From assembly GCF_030463565.1 (NCBI RefSeq), contig NC_134643.1, positions 82,209,721 to 82,273,720 of the forward strand: a stretch of DNA of 64,000 nucleotides, written 5' to 3'. The stretch's first letter is position 1; every line of letters starts with the position of its first letter. A model generated the notes under the pieces. The model was given only the letters and a program-made list of their open reading frames with translations, was not told the origin of the DNA and did no database searches. The position numbers and the translations under genes are program-made. This document shows positions 62,747 to 64,000 of the stretch, in pieces. Source of the stretch: Pelecanus crispus (lineage: Eukaryota; Chordata; Aves; Pelecaniformes; Pelecanidae).

Positions 62747-63387
62747 AAGGACAGCATCCTGGCTTGTATCAGGAATGCTGTGGCCAGCAGGAGCAGGGAG
62801 GTGATTGTCCCCCTGTACTCGGCGCTGGTGAGGCCGCACCTGGAATACTGTGTCCAGTTTTGGGCCCCTCACTACAAGAAAGACATTGAGGTGCTGGAGC
62901 GTGTTCAGAGACGGGCAACGAAGCTGGTGAAGGGTCTGGAGAACAAGTCTTATGAGGAGCGGCTGAGGGAACTGGGGTTGTTTAGCCTGGAAAAGAGGAG
63001 GCTGAGGGGAGACCTTATCGCTCTCTACAGCTACCTGAAAGGAGGTTGTAGTGAGGTGGGTGTTGGTCTCTTCTCCCAAGTAGCTAGCGATAGGACAAGA
63101 GGAAATGGGCTTAAGCTGCGCCAGGGGAGGTTTAGACTGGAAATTAGGAAAAATTTCTTTACGGAAAGGGTGGTCAGGCATTGGAACAAGCTGCCCAGAG
63201 AGGTGGTGGAGTCACCATCCCTGGAGGCGTTTAAAAAACGGGTAGATGTGGCACTTCGGGATATGGTTTAGTCTGGTCTACCCTTGATTAGTCTAGAGTG
63301 GGCTTGGTAGTGTAGGTTAATGGTTGGACTGGATGATCTTAAAGGTCTTTTCCAACCTAGATGATTCTATGATTCTATGATTCTATG
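62747..63387 (+). mobile_element. CR1 3' fragment, sense, relatively intact
   Basis: The 3' 640 bp of a CR1 element. A 163-codon frame (62780-63271, opened by GTG) encodes the C-terminal part of the reverse transcriptase and its tail without a break, and lines up with the broken frames at 8527-9170. The 3' end has three perfect ATTCTATG octamers (to 63387). It is the best preserved CR1 end in the window, so probably the youngest insertion. Confidence 0.95.
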
Positions 63388-63795
63388 CTGAATCAGGCCC
63401 ACATACGCACCCATTGCCAGTGGCTTGTGGACACCATCTTTGGCCTGCAGTCCCTGAGAGCAGGTCATGCCCTCATGGGGTAAATAACCGGTGGTGGGAC
63501 AGTGGTGTGAAGGGGACAGGACTGTAACAGAGGTGCCTACAGGGGACTTCAGGAGGAGAAGGACAGGCGTGGAGGCCCTGTGGTTACAGAAGGGCAAGGC
63601 TCTGCATATATATCAGCATGTCAGCCTTTCATGACTTTTAATCTGGACCCTGTGAGGCTGAACATGTGAGGTGCACATCAGTTCAGAGGTGGGAAGTGCC
63701 TCATTGCCAGTGTTTGGCTCTGCTTGGTCCCTTGGTAGCCACAAGCCATGTCCTTCCTCTCCTTCCCTTCTTTCCTCCCTCCTTTCTTCACACAG

Positions 63796-63960
63796 TCGTA
63801 GAATGGTTGAGGTTGGAAGGGACTTCTGGAGGTCATCTGGTCCAACCCCCCCTGCTCAAGCAGGGCCACGTCGAGCAGGCTGCCCAGGGCTGTGTCCGGT
63901 CAGGTTTTCCATATCTCCAAGGATGAAGACTCCAGAGCCTCCCCAAGCAGCCTGGTCTTG
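63796..63960 (-). mobile_element. CR1 3' fragment, antisense
   Basis: A CR1 3' end in minus orientation. The octamer-like start (GTAGAATGG) at 63796 is followed by GTTGGAAGGGACTTCTGG and the CR1 tail complement. It belongs to a different CR1 subfamily from the 62747 copy, judged by its 3' sequence, which resembles the 14811 fragment. The upper limit is uncertain. Confidence 0.85.
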
Positions 63961-64000
63961 CCTCCTCCCCTCCTTCCCCAGCCCCTGTGCACTCCTTGCT

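Noticed and set aside
62714-63181. 155-codon minus-strand frame
   Set aside because: Antisense shadow of the CR1 fragment at 62747-63387.
52930-64000. Search for CDKN1B, the next gene in the conserved order
   Set aside because: No frame resembles its cyclin/CDK-inhibitor domain; it must lie beyond the window.

Overview
This is vertebrate nuclear DNA, almost certainly from a bird. It has intron-rich genes with GT/AG splice sites, CpG-island promoters, and CR1 LINE elements ending in the ATTCTATG octamer. The gene order matches the conserved amniote block (human 12p13) in which CREBL2 (+) is followed by GPR19 (-). CDKN1B, the next gene in that block, is not inside the window.

Layout: (1) 150-900: CpG-island promoter of CREBL2 with a repeated ZNF143-like plus CCAAT module. 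(2) 824-21180: CREBL2, four coding exons on the + strand encoding a 121-residue bZIP protein. Intron 1 carries a nearly full-length antisense CR1 (about 8419-12850), broken in ORF2, and a short sense CR1 piece (14811-15313). (3) 21181-33060: CREBL2 3' UTR and intergenic DNA. (4) About 33070-43432: a tandem duplication of 4668 bp units around GPR19. It holds two complete GPR19 genes on the - strand, a third truncated unit, and older, more diverged scraps of the same sequence at both edges. (5) 43440-52250: gene-poor DNA, probably GPR19 5' intron. (6) 52440-52900: a strong CpG island with CRE and X-box-like motifs and a minus-strand splice donor nearby, the best candidate for the distal GPR19 promoter. 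(7) 52930-64000: intergenic DNA with two more CR1 fragments.

The most unusual feature is the GPR19 tandem array. Nine single-base differences were found by eye between the two full units, about 0.2%. Both coding copies are intact, and both keep the splice acceptor just upstream of the ATG, so the copying was at DNA level and not by retroposition. The diverged edge fragments imply earlier rounds of duplication and deletion at the same site. A false duplication in the assembly cannot be excluded from sequence alone.
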